Source: Clostridium sp.
Lineage (GTDB): Bacteria; Bacillota; Clostridia; Lachnospirales; Lachnospiraceae
Reading direction: 5' to 3'
NCBI GenBank assembly: GCA_018377235.1
Contig: JAGZZT010000001.1
Span: 62,001-126,000, forward strand
Length of the DNA: 64,000 bases
The first letter of the stretch is position 1; each line of letters begins with the position of its first letter. The notes below the pieces were generated by a model. It saw only the letters and a program-made list of their open reading frames with translations, was not told where the DNA came from and did not search any database. Of this stretch, positions 41,468 to 49,727 are shown in pieces. The translations under genes were made by a program, and so were the position numbers.

Positions 41468-41768
41468 ATTTGAGGAAACAGCGCTTTACGATACGCTCCT
41501 GCCTGACGGTTCCGCACAGACAGAACGGGTAAAGGAACTTCTGAAAAAGCAGGAGTTTTCTTTTGTGACATTTACCAGCGCATCGACGGTGGAAGGATTT
41601 TTAAGGCTTTTAAAGCCAGACGAAGAAGAACTTTCCGGGTTTACGGCAGTCTGCATTGGAGAGGAAACAAAAAAAGCGGCTGAGGCGGCTGGAATGAGAA
41701 CTGTTGTCTCGGACGTTCCCTCTATGGACAGCATGGTGGAGCGTATGGAGCGCTCTGCGGTTCATTAA
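41445..41768 (+). pseudogene. hemD: C-terminal remnant of uroporphyrinogen-III synthase, out of frame with cobA-hemD
   Basis: Reading from 41445 gives ELSAAGIEFEETALYDTLLP, then FVTFTSASTVEGFLRLL and TAVCIGEETKKAAEAAGM, which is the normal second half of HemD. It has no start codon near its 5' end and no ribosome site; it is the downstream part of the preceding gene displaced by a frame change near 41440. It ends convergent with, and 4 bases into, the PHP gene. Confidence 0.8.
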
Positions 41769-42664
41769 ATTTCGCCGCATTGAAATCCCTGTTCTTTCCG
41801 GAAGGCCAGAATGTCTTTCAGAAGGAGCTCTGATACCCGCAGACCTCCATAGCCGGTTCCCATATGGATATCCGGCTTCTTGGCTCCGTGGAAATCAGAG
41901 CCTCCGGTGGGAAGCAGCTGAAGGCGGCGGCACAGCTCTCGCAGTTTTCTGCTCTGCTCTGATGTGTGGGAGGAATAATAGACCTCCAGTCCCTGAAGTC
42001 CGGCCTCTGTCAGGCGGACAGTCAGGGATTCTACGTCTTTCCATGACAGGTGATAGCGCATAGGGTGGGCCAGAACAGGAAATCCCCCTGATTTCAGAAT
42101 GAGGGAAACAGCGTCTCCAGGATCCACAGTTTTCTTTGGGGGGCAATATCTGCCGCCAGAAGTCAGATATCGTTTAAATGCCTGCTCCACCGTAGAAACA
42201 TAGCCTTTTTTTATCAGAGCAGAGGCAAAATGTGCCCGGGTAATCACTGTGTTCTCATTTCCTTCCGTCAAATTTTCTTTCGACAGAACAATTCCATCAG
42301 CTGCCAGACGCTGCAGGATTTCACAGTTGCGTGCTTCTCTGGCTGATATCATATCGCCTAAAAATTGATTGAATGCTTTGTTTTCCGGCAGAACAAATAA
42401 CCCCAGAATGTGTATTTCTGTCTCCTTTCCATCGTGAAGCCAGCTGCAGGAAATCTCTGTCCCCGGAATCACAGACGGTGAAAACAGGCCGGCAGCTCTT
42501 CTTTTTTTCTCAGCAGCCAGGGCTCTTGAAACTCCGGCCATTGTATCGTGATCTGTGAGGGCAACGGCGGATAACCCTGTCTCAGCCGCGCAGTCCACAA
42601 TCTCCTCTGGAGTCATGGTTCCATCAGAAGCGCAGGAATGTACATGAAGATCAATATAGCTCAT
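41765..42664 (-). CDS. PHP-domain phosphoesterase
   Basis: The 299-residue protein has the metal-binding signatures of PHP phosphoesterases: DLHVHSCASDGTMTPEEIV, ALTDHDTMAGVSRAL, PGTEISC, a conserved HPMRYHLSW and GGSDFHGAKKP. Related proteins act on 3',5'-nucleoside bisphosphates or short RNA, with divalent metal. I cannot decide the substrate here. ATG 42664 has AGGAGG (CCTCCT on + at 42674-42679) upstream and places the HxH motif near the N-terminus as in the family. It is convergent with the cobA-hemD genes. Confidence 0.9.
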   Translation of the reverse strand: MSYIDLHVHSCASDGTMTPEEIVDCAAETGLSAVALTDHDTMAGVSRALAAEKKRRAAGLFSPSVIPGTEISCSWLHDGKETEIHILGLFVLPENKAFNQFLGDMISAREARNCEILQRLAADGIVLSKENLTEGNENTVITRAHFASALIKKGYVSTVEQAFKRYLTSGGRYCPPKKTVDPGDAVSLILKSGGFPVLAHPMRYHLSWKDVESLTVRLTEAGLQGLEVYYSSHTSEQSRKLRELCRRLQLLPTGGSDFHGAKKPDIHMGTGYGGLRVSELLLKDILAFRKEQGFQCGEI

Positions 42665-42832
42665 AAAAGGAAACCTCCTGAAAAATATTAATAGAATTAA
42701 AACTGCTGTAATGGTTCTGTAATAACCCTTAGTAAAAAGATACAATGTATCATACCACAAAACTGGCTCCAGGTAAAATTTCGACAGAAATATAATTTTT
42801 AAGAAATAAGTCATTTCATTTTTTGTAAATTG

Positions 42833-42841
42833 TGCTATACT
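42833..42841 (+). promoter_or_regulatory. Extended -10 promoter of the VanW-domain gene
   Basis: TGCTATACT at 42833-42841 is an extended -10 element 39 bp before ATG 42881. The -35 region is poor. Confidence 0.5.
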
Positions 42842-42880
42842 TGTCCCTAGAATACTATATTAAGATTTTAGGTGATAAGC

Positions 42881-44644
42881 ATGAGCGAATTCAACAGAAA
42901 CTCGTCCAGAGGAAGGACGTCAAATACAGGGGGCAGAAGGACAGCTCCCTCCCGAACAGGAAGAAGCGGTTCCAGCCATTCATCTTCCAGAAATCATTCC
43001 GGTCATTCTGGATATGGAAAGTCAAACTATTCTTACAGTGCCAGAAATATGCATAACCGCAGACGGCGCAGGAACAGGGATATTACCCAGTGGATTGTCT
43101 ACGGGGTAGCTCTGGCTGTGGTAATACTTGCAGTTGTACTTCTGTTTAAGGGCTGTAAAGGAGGCGGAGACGCTCTCGAGAGCACGGAGGAATCCATTGC
43201 AGGTGAAGCTGCAGATGGCGGCATCACAGTAGATGGGATTTCTATCGACGGTATGAGTCAGGAGGAAGCACGAGAGGCTATTCTGGAACAGTATGGCTGG
43301 GATATGAAGGTGACCTACAAGGATAAGACAGCGTCTGTTAATAACCTGATGAAAGAACGGGTAGATGAACTTTTAGAAGAGATTTACGGAGGAAGTACAG
43401 AAACATCTTTTGAGGTAAATACAGACAATATGCTGGATGCAGCTAAGGCGGAAGCATCTCTGATTGCTGGAAACTGGAGCATGGTTGCCAAAAACGGAGG
43501 TATTTCTGGTTACAATAAGGAGACTGGAAAGTTCACTTTCACAGAGGGAACGAATGGCGCAGTTATCGATCAGGATAAACTGGCAGCAGATATTGTAGCA
43601 GCCATTGCAGCGAAGGACTACAAGGCTCAGATTGAAGCTCAGGTAAAGGAAGTAGAGCCGGAATTGACGGCTGCTCAGCTGGAGGCTAAGTATACAACAA
43701 TTGCTACCTATACAACTACAGCTACTAACAATAAAGGCAGAAATCAGAATCTGAAACTAGCGACACAAGCCATTAACGGTACCATTGTAAATCCGGGACA
43801 GGAGTTTTCTTTCAATGAAACGACAGGTCCCCGCTCTACAGAAAAAGGATACCAGCCAGCTTCAGCCTACTTAAATGGTGAAGTTGTTCAGGAGCCGGGC
43901 GGCGGCGTGTGCCAGGTATCTTCCACTTTGTACAATGCAGTCGTATTTGCAGGCCTGAAGAGTACAGAACGCCATGCCCACAGCTATGAGCCTTCCTATG
44001 TAACGCCAGGAGAGGACGCAGCAGTCAGCTATGGGGGACCAGATTTCAAGTTTGTCAATAATTCGGATTACCCGATTGCTATTAAGGCTAGTTTTTCAGA
44101 CCAGAAGGTTACCTGTTCTGTATATGGTATTCCTGTTTTGGAGGAGGGCGTAAAAGTCCGCATGGAGTCTGAGAAAACAGCGGAGCTGGATCCGCCGGCG
44201 CCTACTTACGAGGAGGATCAGACTCTCCAGCCCAATGAGGAGAAGACAGTAAAGAGTGCGACCCCGGGAAGCCGATGGAGTACAGCTTTAGTCACTTACA
44301 AAGATGGGAAGGAAATCGAGAGAATTGATTTCCACAACAGCGTATACAGAGGAAAAGCGGCCATCATTAAGAGAAATACTTCTGGTGTGGTAGTAACAAC
44401 AGCTCCGGCACAGTCAGAGGCTGCGACGGAACCTGCTGCACAGACGGGAGGAGAGACAGCAGCAGCGTCTACAGAAGCGGCTGCAGGTCCTGATGGTCCT
44501 GCAGCAGGCGGTCCTTCCGGAGAAGGAGAGGAAACACAGGCAGCAGGAAGCGGCCAGACGCCGGAAGGCGGAGAGGTACAGTCTCCGGTTGAAAATCCGG
44601 TCGTTCCGGCAGCTCCGGGAGATGACGGTTCTGAAGAAGACTAA
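42881..44644 (+). CDS. Membrane-anchored VanW / peptidoglycan-binding-like (YoaR-type) protein
   Basis: The 587-residue protein has a cytoplasmic Ser/Arg/Gly-rich N-terminus of about 60 residues, one membrane segment (ITQWIVYGVALAVVILAVVL, residues ~68-87), and an extracellular part. The latter has a PG-binding-4-like domain (about 115-260) and a VanW domain (about 285-425) with NPGQEFSFNETTGPRSTEKG, EPGGGVCQVSSTLYNAVV and SYGGPDFKFVNNSDYPI. It ends in a long low-complexity Ala/Glu/Gly/Pro tail that may span the wall. VanW proteins are linked to cell-wall biology, but their activity is not established. ATG 42881 follows a GTG in frame at 42872. Confidence 0.85.
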   Translation: MSEFNRNSSRGRTSNTGGRRTAPSRTGRSGSSHSSSRNHSGHSGYGKSNYSYSARNMHNRRRRRNRDITQWIVYGVALAVVILAVVLLFKGCKGGGDALESTEESIAGEAADGGITVDGISIDGMSQEEAREAILEQYGWDMKVTYKDKTASVNNLMKERVDELLEEIYGGSTETSFEVNTDNMLDAAKAEASLIAGNWSMVAKNGGISGYNKETGKFTFTEGTNGAVIDQDKLAADIVAAIAAKDYKAQIEAQVKEVEPELTAAQLEAKYTTIATYTTTATNNKGRNQNLKLATQAINGTIVNPGQEFSFNETTGPRSTEKGYQPASAYLNGEVVQEPGGGVCQVSSTLYNAVVFAGLKSTERHAHSYEPSYVTPGEDAAVSYGGPDFKFVNNSDYPIAIKASFSDQKVTCSVYGIPVLEEGVKVRMESEKTAELDPPAPTYEEDQTLQPNEEKTVKSATPGSRWSTALVTYKDGKEIERIDFHNSVYRGKAAIIKRNTSGVVVTTAPAQSEAATEPAAQTGGETAAASTEAAAGPDGPAAGGPSGEGEETQAAGSGQTPEGGEVQSPVENPVVPAAPGDDGSEED

Positions 44645-44725
44645 GATTTAAGATAAAGTTTGTTATAAACTTGTCAGTGATAAGAAGAAATTTATGATTT
44701 AAAAAGAGAATAACAGCACCAGTGA

Positions 44726-44766
44726 AGAGGCAGATTCGTTTAGGGATCTGCCTTTCTCTGTTTTTT
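44726..44766 (+). terminator. Terminator after the VanW-domain gene
   Basis: AGAGGCAGAT (44726-44735) pairs with ATCTGCCTTTCT (44746-44757, G-T pairs included), followed after a few bases by six T at 44761-44766. Confidence 0.7.
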
Positions 44767-44863
44767 CTGGTGTTTCCAGGAAATACCAGAAACAGGAAGA
44801 GCGAGATTCGTCTTCTTTCTACAGATTGTTTCTAATTAAGTACGCGGGAAACGTCCTTTTTCG

Positions 44864-44892
44864 TTTGCATTTTAACAAAAAGTTGGTATAAT
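44864..44892 (+). promoter_or_regulatory. Promoter of nifJ
   Basis: An extended -10, TGGTATAAT at 44884-44892, with a moderate -35 (TTTGCA at 44864-44869, 17-bp spacer). The start site would be about 70 nt before the ATG. Confidence 0.6.
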
Positions 44893-44968
44893 ATGTAACA
44901 GATAATTTTCCCGAAAGGGAACTATCTCATAAATATTTTTATATTTATATTTATAGGAGGAATATTCA

Positions 44969-47900
44969 ATGGCAAGAAAAATGAAGACCATGGATGGAAA
45001 CCACGCAGCAGCTCACGCGTCATACGCATTTACAGATGTTGCAGCTATCTATCCTATCACCCCATCTTCTCCTATGGCGGAAGCCACAGATGAGTGGGCA
45101 ACAGACGGAAGAACCAATATCTTCGGCCAGGAAGTACAGATTACAGAGATGCAGTCTGAGGCTGGTGCAGCAGGCGCTGTACATGGTTCTCTGGTAGCAG
45201 GTGCTTTAACTACTACTTATACAGCTTCTCAGGGACTTTTACTGATGATCCCGAACCTGTACAAGATCGCAGGCGAGCAGCTTCCAGGCGTATTTAACGT
45301 GTCCGCACGTGCCGTTGCTTCCCACGCATTAAACATTTTTGGTGATCACTCTGATATTTATGCCTGTCGTCAGACTGGATGCGCTATGCTCTGCGAGTCC
45401 AGCGTTCAGGAAGTTATGGACTTAACTCCAGTTGCCCATCTGGCAGCGATTAAGGGAAAAGTTCCATTCATCAACTTCTTTGACGGTTTCCGTACATCCC
45501 ACGAGATTCAGAAGATTGAGACATGGGATTACGAGGATCTGAAGGACATGGCTGATATGGATGCCATTGACGCATTCAGAAAGAACGCATTAAACCCGAA
45601 CCATCCGTGCCAGAAGGGTTCCGCTCAGAACCCGGATATCTTCTTCCAGGCAAGAGAGGCATGCAACCCATACTACAACGCTCTTCCGGCTATCGTTGAG
45701 GAGTACATGAACAAGGTAAACGAGAAGCTCGGAACAGACTACAAGCTGTTCAACTACTATGGAGCTCCGGATGCAGAGCATGTAATCGTTGCCATGGGTT
45801 CTGTAAACGACACTATCGAGGAGACCATCGACTACCTGTTAAAGCAGGGACAGAAGGTCGGCGTTGTTAAGGTTCGTCTGTACAGACCATTCTGCACAGA
45901 GGCATTTATCAATGCAATTCCTGAGACAGTTAAGAAGATTTCCGTTCTCGACAGAACAAAAGAGCCAGGTTCCCTCGGCGAGCCGTTATACTTAGACGTA
46001 GTGGCAGCTTTAAGAGGCAGCAAGTTCAATGATGTTGAGATCTTTACAGGACGTTACGGTTTAGGTTCCAAGGATACTACACCGGCACAGATCGTTGCTG
46101 TATATAACAATACAGAGAAACCGGTATTCACAATCGGTATCGTGGACGATGTTACAAACCTTTCTCTGGAACTGGGCGCTCCGCTTGTAACTACTCCAGA
46201 GGGTACTATCAACTGTAAGTTCTGGGGACTTGGAGCTGACGGTACAGTAGGCGCTAACAAGAACTCCATCAAGATCATCGGTGACAACACAGATATGTAC
46301 GCTCAGGCTTACTTTGACTATGATTCCAAGAAGTCCGGCGGTATTACAATGTCCCACCTGCGTTTCGGACACTCTCCGATTAAGTCCACTTACCTGATCC
46401 GCCGTGCAAACTTCGTAGCATGCCATAATCCGGCATACGTACGCAAGTACAACATGGTTCAGGAGCTGGTTGACGGCGGTACATTCCTGTTAAACTGCCC
46501 ATGGGATATGGAAGGCCTTGAGAAGCACTTACCAGGACAGGTTAAGAAGTACATTGCTGATCATAACATTAAGTTCTACACAATCGATGGTGTGAAGTTA
46601 GGTATCGAGACAGGCATGGGCCCAACACGTATCAACACAATTCTTCAGTCTGCATTCTTCAAGCTGGCTGACATCATCCCGGCTGACAAGGCGAATGAGC
46701 TTATGAAGGCTGCTGCAAAGGCAACCTACGGCCGCAAGGGTGAAGATGTCGTTATGAAGAACTGGGCTGCTATCGATGCAGGCGCTCAGCATGTAGTTGA
46801 GATTCAGGTACCAGAGAGCTGGAAGAACTGTGAGGACGAAGGTCTCGACATGACACACGCAGAGTCCGGACGTGAGGATGTTGTGAAGTTCGTTAATACA
46901 GTCCAGGCTGCTGTAAACGCTCAGGAAGGAAATAACCTGCCTGTATCTGCATTCGTAGATTATGTAGACGGTTCTACACCATCTGGATCCTCTGCATATG
47001 AGAAGCGCGGTATCGCTGTCAATGTTCCGCAGTGGAATCCAGACAACTGTATCCAGTGTAACTTCTGTTCCTATGTCTGCCCGCACGCAGTTATCCGCCC
47101 GATTCCAATGACAGAGGACGAGCTTTCCAAGGCTCCGGAGGGAACAAAGTCTGTCGATATGACAGGTATGCCGCAGTACAAGTTCGTTATGACTGTATCT
47201 GCTCTTGACTGTACAGGATGCGGTTCCTGTGCAAATGTCTGCCCAGGAAAGAAGGGTGAAAAGGCTCTTACTATGGTTCCGCTTGACACAGTTCTTGGCG
47301 AGCAGAAGACATTTGACTATGGCCAGACACTTGATATTAAGGAAGACGTTATCGCTAAATTTAAGGAGACAACTGTAAAGGGAAGCCAGTTCAAGCAGCC
47401 TCTCTTAGAGTTCTCCGGCGCATGTGCAGGCTGCGGCGAGACACCATACGCTAAGTTAATCACACAGCTGTTTGGTGACAGAATGTACATTGCGAACGCT
47501 ACAGGATGTTCCTCCATCTGGGGTAACTCTTCACCGTCCACACCTTACACAGTAAACAAGAAGGGTCAGGGTCCTGCCTGGGACAACTCCCTGTTCGAGG
47601 ATAACGCTGAGTTTGGTTACGGTATGTTATTAGCTCAGAACGCTATCAGAAACGGCTTAAAGGATAAAGTTGAGGGTATCGTTGCCAGCGCTGAGGCTTC
47701 CGAGGAAGTTAAGGCTGCATGCAAGGAGTGGCTTGATACTTACACAGTAGGCGCATTAAACGGAGCTGCTGCAGATAAGATGGTAGCTGCATTAGAGGGT
47801 ATTGACTGCCCAGTATGCAAGGACATCGTAAAGAACAAAGACTTCCTTGGAAAGAAATCCCAGTGGATCTTTGGTGGTGACGGATGGGCTTATGATATCG

Positions 47901-48049
47901 GATTCGGCGGTGTTGACCACGTTCTGGCTTCCGGTAAGGACATCAACATCATGGTATTTGATACAGAGGTTTACTCCAACACAGGCGGACAGTCCTCCAA
48001 GGCTACACCTACGTTATGTATACGTTGCCCAGATTTCCATGGGTGCTGA
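44969..48049 (+). CDS. nifJ: Pyruvate:ferredoxin (flavodoxin) oxidoreductase, N-terminal ~1014 residues before a frame break
   Basis: PFOR oxidatively decarboxylates pyruvate to acetyl-CoA and reduces ferredoxin, the central catabolic step of anaerobes. Present are YPITPSSPMAEATDEW, the CoA and gamma domains, two [4Fe-4S] motifs (CIQCNFCSYVCPHA and CTGCGSCANVCPGKKG), the third cluster (CAGCGETPYAKL) and the thiamine-diphosphate site (GGDGWAYDIGFGG). Codon bias is that of a very highly expressed gene. At residue 1015, after GGQSSKATP, the frame shifts and stops 12 codons later. About 25 conserved residues are missing before the sequence resumes in another frame at 48015. Intact family members have about 1175 residues. 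Confidence 0.88.
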   Translation: MARKMKTMDGNHAAAHASYAFTDVAAIYPITPSSPMAEATDEWATDGRTNIFGQEVQITEMQSEAGAAGAVHGSLVAGALTTTYTASQGLLLMIPNLYKIAGEQLPGVFNVSARAVASHALNIFGDHSDIYACRQTGCAMLCESSVQEVMDLTPVAHLAAIKGKVPFINFFDGFRTSHEIQKIETWDYEDLKDMADMDAIDAFRKNALNPNHPCQKGSAQNPDIFFQAREACNPYYNALPAIVEEYMNKVNEKLGTDYKLFNYYGAPDAEHVIVAMGSVNDTIEETIDYLLKQGQKVGVVKVRLYRPFCTEAFINAIPETVKKISVLDRTKEPGSLGEPLYLDVVAALRGSKFNDVEIFTGRYGLGSKDTTPAQIVAVYNNTEKPVFTIGIVDDVTNLSLELGAPLVTTPEGTINCKFWGLGADGTVGANKNSIKIIGDNTDMYAQAYFDYDSKKSGGITMSHLRFGHSPIKSTYLIRRANFVACHNPAYVRKYNMVQELVDGGTFLLNCPWDMEGLEKHLPGQVKKYIADHNIKFYTIDGVKLGIETGMGPTRINTILQSAFFKLADIIPADKANELMKAAAKATYGRKGEDVVMKNWAAIDAGAQHVVEIQVPESWKNCEDEGLDMTHAESGREDVVKFVNTVQAAVNAQEGNNLPVSAFVDYVDGSTPSGSSAYEKRGIAVNVPQWNPDNCIQCNFCSYVCPHAVIRPIPMTEDELSKAPEGTKSVDMTGMPQYKFVMTVSALDCTGCGSCANVCPGKKGEKALTMVPLDTVLGEQKTFDYGQTLDIKEDVIAKFKETTVKGSQFKQPLLEFSGACAGCGETPYAKLITQLFGDRMYIANATGCSSIWGNSSPSTPYTVNKKGQGPAWDNSLFEDNAEFGYGMLLAQNAIRNGLKDKVEGIVASAEASEEVKAACKEWLDTYTVGALNGAAADKMVAALEGIDCPVCKDIVKNKDFLGKKSQWIFGGDGWAYDIGFGGVDHVLASGKDINIMVFDTEVYSNTGGQSSKATPTLCIRCPDFHGC

Positions 48050-48425
48050 TTACAACCAGACTGTAAAGGCTCTGGCTGAGGCTGAGGCATATCCGGGACC
48101 ATCCTTAATCATTGCTTACGCTCCATGTATCAACCATGGTATCAAGAAGGGTATGAGCAAGGCTCAGACAGAGGAGAAGCTGGCTGTAGAGTGCGGTTAC
48201 TGGCACAACTTCCGCTTCAACCCGGCTGCTGAGAAGAAGTTCTCCTTAGACAGCAAGGCTCCGACAGGAGATTATCAGGAATTCTTAAAGGGCGAGGTTC
48301 GTTACGCATCTCTGGCTCTGAAGAACCCTGAGAGAGCAAAGGATCTGGCAGCTAAGAACGAGGAAGAGGCAAAGGCAAGATATTCTTACCTGACAAGACT
48401 CGTTACTCTGTACGGAAACGACTAA
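48015..48425 (+). pseudogene. nifJ: C-terminal remnant of PFOR, out of frame with the main nifJ reading frame
   Basis: From 48015 the frame reads YVYVAQISMGADYNQTVKAL, then PGPSLIIAYAPCINHG, CGYWHNFRFNP and ends in VTLYGND, the normal C-terminal 136 residues of PFOR. The fourth [4Fe-4S]-coordinating cysteine (APCINHG) is in this part. There is no ribosome site or start codon for it. It is the displaced end of the gene upstream; a terminator follows directly, as expected at the end of nifJ. Confidence 0.85.
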
Positions 48426-48440
48426 TCAGAAATAAACTAT

Positions 48441-48473
48441 GCGGGAAGTCTGCTTGCAGGCTTCCCGCTTGTT
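48441..48473 (+). terminator. Terminator after nifJ
   Basis: GCGGGAAG (48441-48448) and CTTCCCGC (48461-48468) form a perfect 8-bp stem followed by TTGTTT. Confidence 0.75.
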
Positions 48474-48603
48474 TATTATACAGACTGCCGTTTTCTCTTT
48501 TTGAGTTTTTGTATTTTATTTGCAAAATATGGATTTTTGTGAGACAATAAAGAAGAAAAGCTGGCAGGCGTACAGGATAAGAAGGGGAAGGGAAGGACGC
48601 AGT

Positions 48604-49530
48604 ATGATGAAGCTTGAATTTTATATTCCATCCAGCAGGGCTGGAACAAGGCTCCACGGGATTCAGTGGCTTCCTGATGTTCCCGTTATTGCCTCTCTTC
48701 AAATCTGCCATGGTATGATCGAACATGTAGGGCGTTATGAGGAACTGGCAGAATATCTGTGCAGGCACGGAATTGCTGCAGCCGGCTGTGACCATCTGGG
48801 ACATGGAAGAACATCAAAGCCGGAGGACTGGGGTTTTTTTGATGAGAAGGATGGGGAACTGCGAGTGTTAGAGGATATTCAGCTTACGTCTGATTATCTG
48901 AAGCGTCAGTATCCGTCTGTGCCGCATTTTATTCTGGGACACAGCATGGGATCCTTTTTTCTCAGATGCTATATGGGAGATAAAAGCAGTGAGATAGATG
49001 GGGCGATTTTACTTGGCACAGGGGGACAGCGGCCGCTTTTAGCCAAGGCAGGCAGGCTGCTCACAGAGGGCATTGCAGCTTTAAAGGGAGACAGATACAG
49101 AAGCAGGCTGCTTCACCAGCTTCTGATAGGACGATTTGGGCGCATGACAGATAAGAAAGGCGGCAGTCACTGCTGGCTTTCCAGAGAAGAGGAGCAGGTG
49201 CGGATGTATACAGAAGATCCTCTGAATCAGTTTATTTTTACCAGCGGCGCGTGCCGTGATTTTATGAAAATCATAACTTTGGCAGGACAGAAGAATGGAC
49301 AGAAAAAAATACGCAGAGGACTTCCTATTTTTCTGATGTCGGGCGCTCAGGATCCTGTGGGGGAAAGAGGCCGGGGAGTAAGGCGCGTGTATAAAGCTTT
49401 TAAACAGACAGGTCTTTCAGATGTGTCTTTAAAGCTGTACCCAGAGGCACGTCATGAGCTGCTTCATGAGACAAACAGAGAGGAGGTATTCAGGGACATT
49501 GAAGAGTGGATCCGGAAGAGGATTCCATAG
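48604..49530 (+). CDS. Alpha/beta hydrolase, monoacylglycerol-lipase-like (lysophospholipase family)
   Basis: The 308-residue cytosolic protein has an alpha/beta-hydrolase fold with oxyanion region LQICHGMIEHVGRYEELAEY, the GCDHLGHGRT segment and the nucleophile elbow ILGHSMGSFFLRC (Ser near residue 114). The likely acid is in LMSGAQDPVGE and the histidine in EARHELLHE, so the catalytic triad looks complete. Substrates are probably lipid or ester compounds, not determinable here. ATG 48604 follows GGGAAGGGAAGGA; a further ATG is next to it at 48607. It is a single-gene unit. Confidence 0.88.
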   Translation: MMKLEFYIPSSRAGTRLHGIQWLPDVPVIASLQICHGMIEHVGRYEELAEYLCRHGIAAAGCDHLGHGRTSKPEDWGFFDEKDGELRVLEDIQLTSDYLKRQYPSVPHFILGHSMGSFFLRCYMGDKSSEIDGAILLGTGGQRPLLAKAGRLLTEGIAALKGDRYRSRLLHQLLIGRFGRMTDKKGGSHCWLSREEEQVRMYTEDPLNQFIFTSGACRDFMKIITLAGQKNGQKKIRRGLPIFLMSGAQDPVGERGRGVRRVYKAFKQTGLSDVSLKLYPEARHELLHETNREEVFRDIEEWIRKRIP

Positions 49531-49632
49531 ACAGGAGAACAGGCATATTTTTTCTTGATTTTTTTGATTTTCTTCTATATTACAAATATTTTAGTTATTT
49601 CATTTATCTAGTTATTGTCTTATTATCTTATT

Positions 49633-49663
49633 TAGCGTCAGTGTACAAAGGCCAGCACGCTAA
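49633..49663. repeat. Imperfect inverted repeat sharing a 15-nt motif with the cbiC upstream palindrome
   Basis: TAGCGTCAGTGTACA (49633-49647) is identical to 34709-34723. Here the right half differs, giving a weaker dyad with outer arms TTAGCGT (49632-49638) and ACGCTAA (49657-49663). It lies about 65 bp before the comM ATG. No clear promoter was identified in the 200 bp before comM. Confidence 0.45.
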
Positions 49664-49727
49664 TCTTATCTAATTACAATTCAAACATTCAAATCAATTT
49701 CATTTCTGATACGAAGGGAGTATTTCT

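Larger units (their letters stand above)
44645..44968. other. Intergenic region between the VanW gene and nifJ
   Basis: This 324-bp stretch contains a terminator for the VanW gene (44726-44766) and a promoter for nifJ (44864-44892). After the promoter there is an A/T-rich leader with AGGAGGAA before the nifJ ATG. I see no other gene in it. Confidence 0.6.

Noticed and set aside
44994..48804. Many long antisense and alternative frames across nifJ
   Set aside because: They arise from the strong codon bias of nifJ and have no start-site support; only the displaced C-terminal frame (48015-48425) has family sequence.
49530..49727. The inverted repeat at 49632-49663 as a terminator of the alpha/beta hydrolase gene
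   Set aside because: It lies 100 bp past the stop and lacks a T-run; the sequence relation to the 34711 palindrome points to another role.
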